From: Rhodamnia argentea
Lineage: Eukaryota; Streptophyta; Magnoliopsida; Myrtales; Myrtaceae
NCBI RefSeq assembly: GCF_020921035.1
Contig: NC_063151.1
Coordinates: 18,978,934 to 19,042,933, forward strand
Reading direction: 5' to 3'
DNA length: 64,000 nucleotides
Positions 60,063 to 64,000 of this stretch are shown in pieces. Made by a program: the position numbers and the translations under genes. The stretch's first letter is position 1, and every line of letters starts with the position of its first letter. Under the pieces are notes generated by a model. That model was given only the letters and a program-made list of their open reading frames with translations, made no database searches and was not told where the DNA came from.

Positions 60063-62039
60063 CAATCAATCGAGATCGCTTGAATCGGGTGCATGTAAGA
60101 ATCCTTATTCTTATTCGTTTCGTCGACAAGATTTCGATGTTCTTGAAGTAAGAAGGGAGATTTACTGTAATGTCTACGGGGTCGACCACATGTGGACAGC
60201 TTACTGCTTATTTTCATTCTGCATAACACAATCCCATCCAAACGTACTAAGATCAACGTCGCATCATTTATTTGGTCATATGGTTAGCCGGGACGAGCAG
60301 TTAATTCGTCAAAGAGACCTACCAGCTTTGACCCTCAATGCCTTTAAAAAGAATTTCCATTTTCTATTTTTCTCGTTCAATAAATCGAAACCTTAAACTC
60401 GACGTTAATGGTCCGCCCCAATTGGATGCTCGATTCATTTTCGACCGCACGAAAGAGATGAACTTAGTATGATGCGTGCAAAATTCCCCGAGACTGGGAG
60501 CCACGGTCCAAGAAATTTTACAGCATGTTACTTCCTTTTGATGGTAAATAACGCATGAATTTTACTGCATCTGTTTTGTTTTTTGAATAGGAAAAAAACA
60601 AGAGAGTTTGACAAGTCTTCACGCTCATGAGCAGAAGCGTGACTTGCACAGCGGGCTGGAGGTTGACTGCGTTTTTGCTTTGGTCCAGTCAACTTGTGAG
60701 TGCAGAATCTGATGAAGGGGAAATGGACAAAGAAGGAGAGTTCCAAAATTCTGATTCATATTCCATGTGTTGGACTAAATCAAGTACTATGATTGTCTAA
60801 ACACATCTCTAAAGCCAAATCGATAGCTCCCAATCACGAAAGAAATCATTATGGAAGTTATATAGTCTAGCCGATAATCATGCCCTGTCGGGATTTCACG
60901 GTTCAAGGTTTTTCGCCCTGATTAAATGGCAATTCGACATAAATCTTTCGGATTGATTAGGTTTGGCCCGTCACTCCGTCGGAGGTGAACTTAATTTGAT
61001 ACGCGGAAATTCTTACATAATTTCATCTTGTCATATTAATGAATAAAGTATCAATACAAAGGCATCTTTTGGGGAAATTCTCATTCAAATAGAACGTTGA
61101 TTTTTTTCTGCTCCGGCACGTAAATTGAGGTAATTGTGTAAAAGGGTCATTGACCCAGCATGCTTATTTTACTGCATCTAGAAGGTCACTCGTGAGGCGA
61201 GTAATTACTCCTCCAAATAAATTAATAGGCATGTCTTAATAATTACGCTTCATATCATATCATACAATTGTCAAATTCACTCGTCACGGCTCTTCCAAAC
61301 GGGTGAAACTTGGTATAATCCGCAATAACCTAATCCATATATGTGGTTGATGATGTGACCTGAGCCTAGTATATGAGGCATACATGATCGACTATGATTA
61401 TATGTGACGCGCAAATTATTTTCCAAGAATATATGTCCCTTCGGCATGGGTTCAGAACCCACCCCCGAGCCTAATAGAACGTATTTCCTTTTGGGATCTT
61501 GAATGATTGGATATATAAGTACAAATTAAATAATGTAATTATCATTTTTGTATAATGATTGGTCAGACTGGAATTGCAAGGTAATGGCCGACCAAATCCC
61601 AAACCCTAGAAAATGTACTTTTAACTCTTATCAAAGCATACCTTTGACTCCTGGATTGCGTTACGTTAGGAGACATTTTACCGGAGGTCCCTCGTGAAAA
61701 TTACAAGCAAGCCAAGTGTTACTTTTACCGTTTAATTTCACTTTTTAATGAATAGAAACGTAGTTTATTCATTTCTGAGCATCTCAAATCAGTTTTCTCC
61801 TTCGACCAAAATATAAAATCAGTTGTCTTTTATCTTTTATGTTCACCGTTCTACCTGTCCTTTTTACGAGTAGTTCATCCATTAAGCATGGAAATAACAT
61901 TTCAATAATCGCAAAAAACTTCAATCAAACGATTAAATTAAATCCTCGAAAATTAATCAACGATGTGAACGTCGGAAGCTGCTTGGTCCAAAGCCAACGC
62001 GAAAATATGCATAAATTTTTAAAGCTCTAGTATCTAACA
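60063..62039. other. Intergenic sequence without a recognised gene
   Basis: AT-rich, with no coding pattern on either strand and no RNA gene supported. Confidence 0.35.
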
Positions 62040-62390
62040 GATGTGTAACTTGACAGACTCCAATAAAATCCAAGATTTGCATCTGCATAGAATTATTAGG
62101 ACGATTGTTGGTAGCAAGAGTTAACAAGCGCTAATGAGTCATCCGTGGTTGACTTGACACATGCCATAAGCTCAAAGAAATCCAAGTCAACATCTCAATA
62201 GAACTTTGCCGGATAACAAGTGGAGGTAACAACACCTAACAAGTGTTTTCAAGTCATTCACGGTTGACTTAAAATGCTATGTAACTCGAGAAAGAGCCAA
62301 CATTTACATCTGCATTTGAACATTGCCATGACAAGTGTGGGTAACAACACCTAACAAGTTTCTTTCAAGTCACTCCCAGCTTCCAAATTC
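62040..62390 (+). repeat. Tandem repeat, period about 110-115 bp, about three copies
   Basis: Units share 'gtaacaacacctaacaagt', 'tcaagtcattcacggttgac' and 'catctgcat'. Starts lie at about 62108, 62216 and 62331, with a partial unit before 62108. Non-coding; it lies in the 3' flank of QQT1. Confidence 0.75.
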
Positions 62391-62774
62391 TACAGCTTCC
62401 CCAGCAAAGTCATGGTTGAACATTTTTAAAGTTAAGAAATCTCACCTAATTCATATTAAACTCTACATGGATGCCTAAATCTGAGAGCAGGTAAGTTCCC
62501 TGATTTTTGACGGGCATGTTGTGCTCATCTGAAGACATTGGTTGGAGGAAGATTTGAAGCAGCAATCTTTTCACCAGAATACTCACAGTTTCCACCTAAT
62601 GCACATCACAAAGCAACTTCAAACCGCAAAGTTGACCCGAAAATCTTTCAACTGCATGAGAACTAACAATAACTGCATAAGCATATGCAGAAAACATGAG
62701 ATCCGAAGGTGACATACAAGCTCAACAGCAGAAGTTTGCAAAGAGATTGACAGCTCAACTTCACCTTCTTCCTG

Positions 62775-63790
62775 TTAATTATCATCATTGTCATCATCCT
62801 TCATGTACTTCTCCTGCACTGCTGCAACTGTAAGACTGGTTGGTCAAGGAAATCTCACTATATTTATGACATTACAAAAGGACAATAATGTGATCACAAG
62901 ACTGGCTCATCATGACAGTCACACCATACAAGGTGAGTAAAACAATGGATGAAAACAAACATCTGAACTCGTATACTCCTGGAGCAGCACATAAAATTAA
63001 CGCCCATCGATATTTCTTACATGGTTACATAAGAACTGCAGTAGCAAGATTCTGTGCCAAGTGGAAGTTGCATGCCACTCTCCATTCTAAATAGCAGATA
63101 GTCAGCTGTCACATGGTTTTCAATAATGTTTTTAACAATGAATGACCTAACTTCATCCCAAAACAAGCCGATTTCTTCCGTCCATGCATAGACCCATGAT
63201 ATCCAATATTGTCTACATACCATAATTTTAATGGTTAAATTGATTTATGGAAATAGCAATAATATATGATTCAGACCTTACCAAAAAAATAATATATGAT
63301 TCAGAATGCAACAAAATTGTCTAACATCTGCATCATGTCACAGCAAAAGAACGACCTTTTCTATGCCATGACTATAAGAGAAACATCAAACAGGAACCAT
63401 GATATCAGATGGAGCTCCCAAATAAAAGGATATCTGTAGTAGTCCCAATCAACCGGAGCAATGGCTATCTTGCTGAATTCAACAGCACTAGGTTCCATAC
63501 CAGCAAATATATAGCCATTGCTCTTGTCTATCAGCTTCACGAGGTTCCCAACACTTTCTTTATCCTGGAAAGCACCTTTTTGACTTCAGAAGATGAAAGC
63601 AAAGAGGCTTTAATTGGAAATTTTCAATCAGATATTGCTTTTCTCTACTCTCTCGAAATTGTTGCAAAAATATATACCATTGCTCCTAACATGGAGGGCA
63701 AGGAAGTGTACCTATACCTGGATATCCAGAGTAGTAAAATTGACGAGACTATAATCTTCTATTACATTGCAAAGTTCCTTCGTAAGCTTC
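62775..63790 (-). CDS. QQT1: QQT1 / GPN-loop GTPase 2, C-terminal part
   Basis: Three 3'-terminal exons on the minus strand: 63790-63718, 63564-63434, 62829-62775; upstream exons lie beyond the window. They read KLTKELCNVIEDYSLVNFTT, LDIQDKESVGNLVKLIDKSN, GYIFAGMEPSAVEFSKIAIA, PVDWDYYRVAAVQEKYMKDD and end with an acidic tail DDDNDDN. This matches the C-terminus of GPN2-type GTPases, Arabidopsis QQT1 (At5g22370), which is needed for embryo cell division; GPN proteins assist assembly and nuclear import of RNA polymerase II. The last intron (63433-62830, 604 nt) is AT-AC with U12-type signals: donor ATATCCTTTT, branch site TTCCTTGAC and terminus CTTAC, and only this splice restores R-VAAVQEKY. 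The nucleotide-binding part is not in the window. Confidence 0.92.
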
Positions 63791-64000
63791 CTAGGAGAAC
63801 AATCAAACAGCTTCAACAAATCAGTAAATTTGTGATCAGTTGTATCCACTACAGTAGATACAAGATAAAGTAATCAATGTGCACCACTAAAAAGATCTGC
63901 TAATCCTACTTAGACTTGGTAAAAAAAATTTCCTACTCGGACATGCAGGATCTTCCAAACATATCAAAGGAGGTGTTCAAGAGGTTGTGGGATACCCTTT
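63791..64000 (-). other. Intron of QQT1 at the window edge
   Basis: No coding stretch in the expected frame. The acceptor ctcctag at 63797-63791 precedes the exon starting at 63790, so this is the 3' part of an intron. Confidence 0.6.

Noticed and set aside
63409-63873. Plus-strand ORF of 154 codons at the right edge
   Set aside because: It is the antisense shadow of the QQT1 exons, whose minus-strand reading matches a conserved family.
1-64000. CRISPR arrays, bacterial operons, toxin-antitoxin or phage systems
   Set aside because: The sequence is plant nuclear DNA; the tandem repeats lack CRISPR-like regular repeat-spacer structure.

Overview
The window is nuclear DNA from a dicot plant. 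Genes are split by many short GT-AG introns, intergenic DNA is AT-rich and full of small fold-back repeats, and every recognisable protein is closest to eudicot families. The style of the intergenic repeats (periodic 'tagtcctaaacct' arms around a GC-rich core) reminds me of Myrtaceae such as Eucalyptus, but this is an inference from memory, not a search result.

Gene layout, left to right: the 3' part of an ASCC2-like CUE-domain gene (+, 391-6121); SAT32/IFRD (-, 8222-12491), tail to tail with it; a BRAP2-type RING/UBP ubiquitin ligase of the BRIZ family (-, 15236-19220); the strigolactone receptor D14 (+, 35061-35949); a mitochondrial porin VDAC (+, 37324-39832); NPGR1 (+, 45579-48686); a 76-residue SVIP-like p97 cofactor (-, 49987-51693), tail to tail with NPGR1; an AKAP17A-like gene (+, 54215-56889); a ZCF37-like gene (-, 58334-59080); and the 3' part of QQT1/GPN2 (-, 62775-63790, continuing beyond the right edge). 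I rebuilt the exons by hand; frames close across every junction and the products match the remembered families end to end.

Between the genes lie repeat-rich tracts (19.3-35.0, 40-44.4, 51.9-54.1 and 59.1-62.7 kb). They hold several foldback MITE-like elements, an inverted repeat pair with arms of about 0.45 kb set 4.8 kb apart, tandem duplications, a plastid-derived insert with a decayed trnV-GAC, decayed LTR-element and LINE pieces, and host pseudogene fragments (one SWEET exon; a DUF1644 zinc-finger piece, its tail partly duplicated).

The most notable observations are a U12-type AT-AC intron near the 3' end of QQT1 with a near-consensus donor and branch site, a GC-AG intron in the SVIP-like gene together with an exact VIM p97-binding motif, a tandem duplication that copied a 5' splice site in SAT32, a likely frame change at the BRIZ C-terminus, and a modular foldback repeat family. 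The genes are unrelated housekeeping or signalling loci rather than a cluster. The pairs ASCC2-like/SAT32 and NPGR1/SVIP-like recall neighbouring loci on Arabidopsis chromosome 1 (At1g27435-At1g27760), which suggests an old conserved block.
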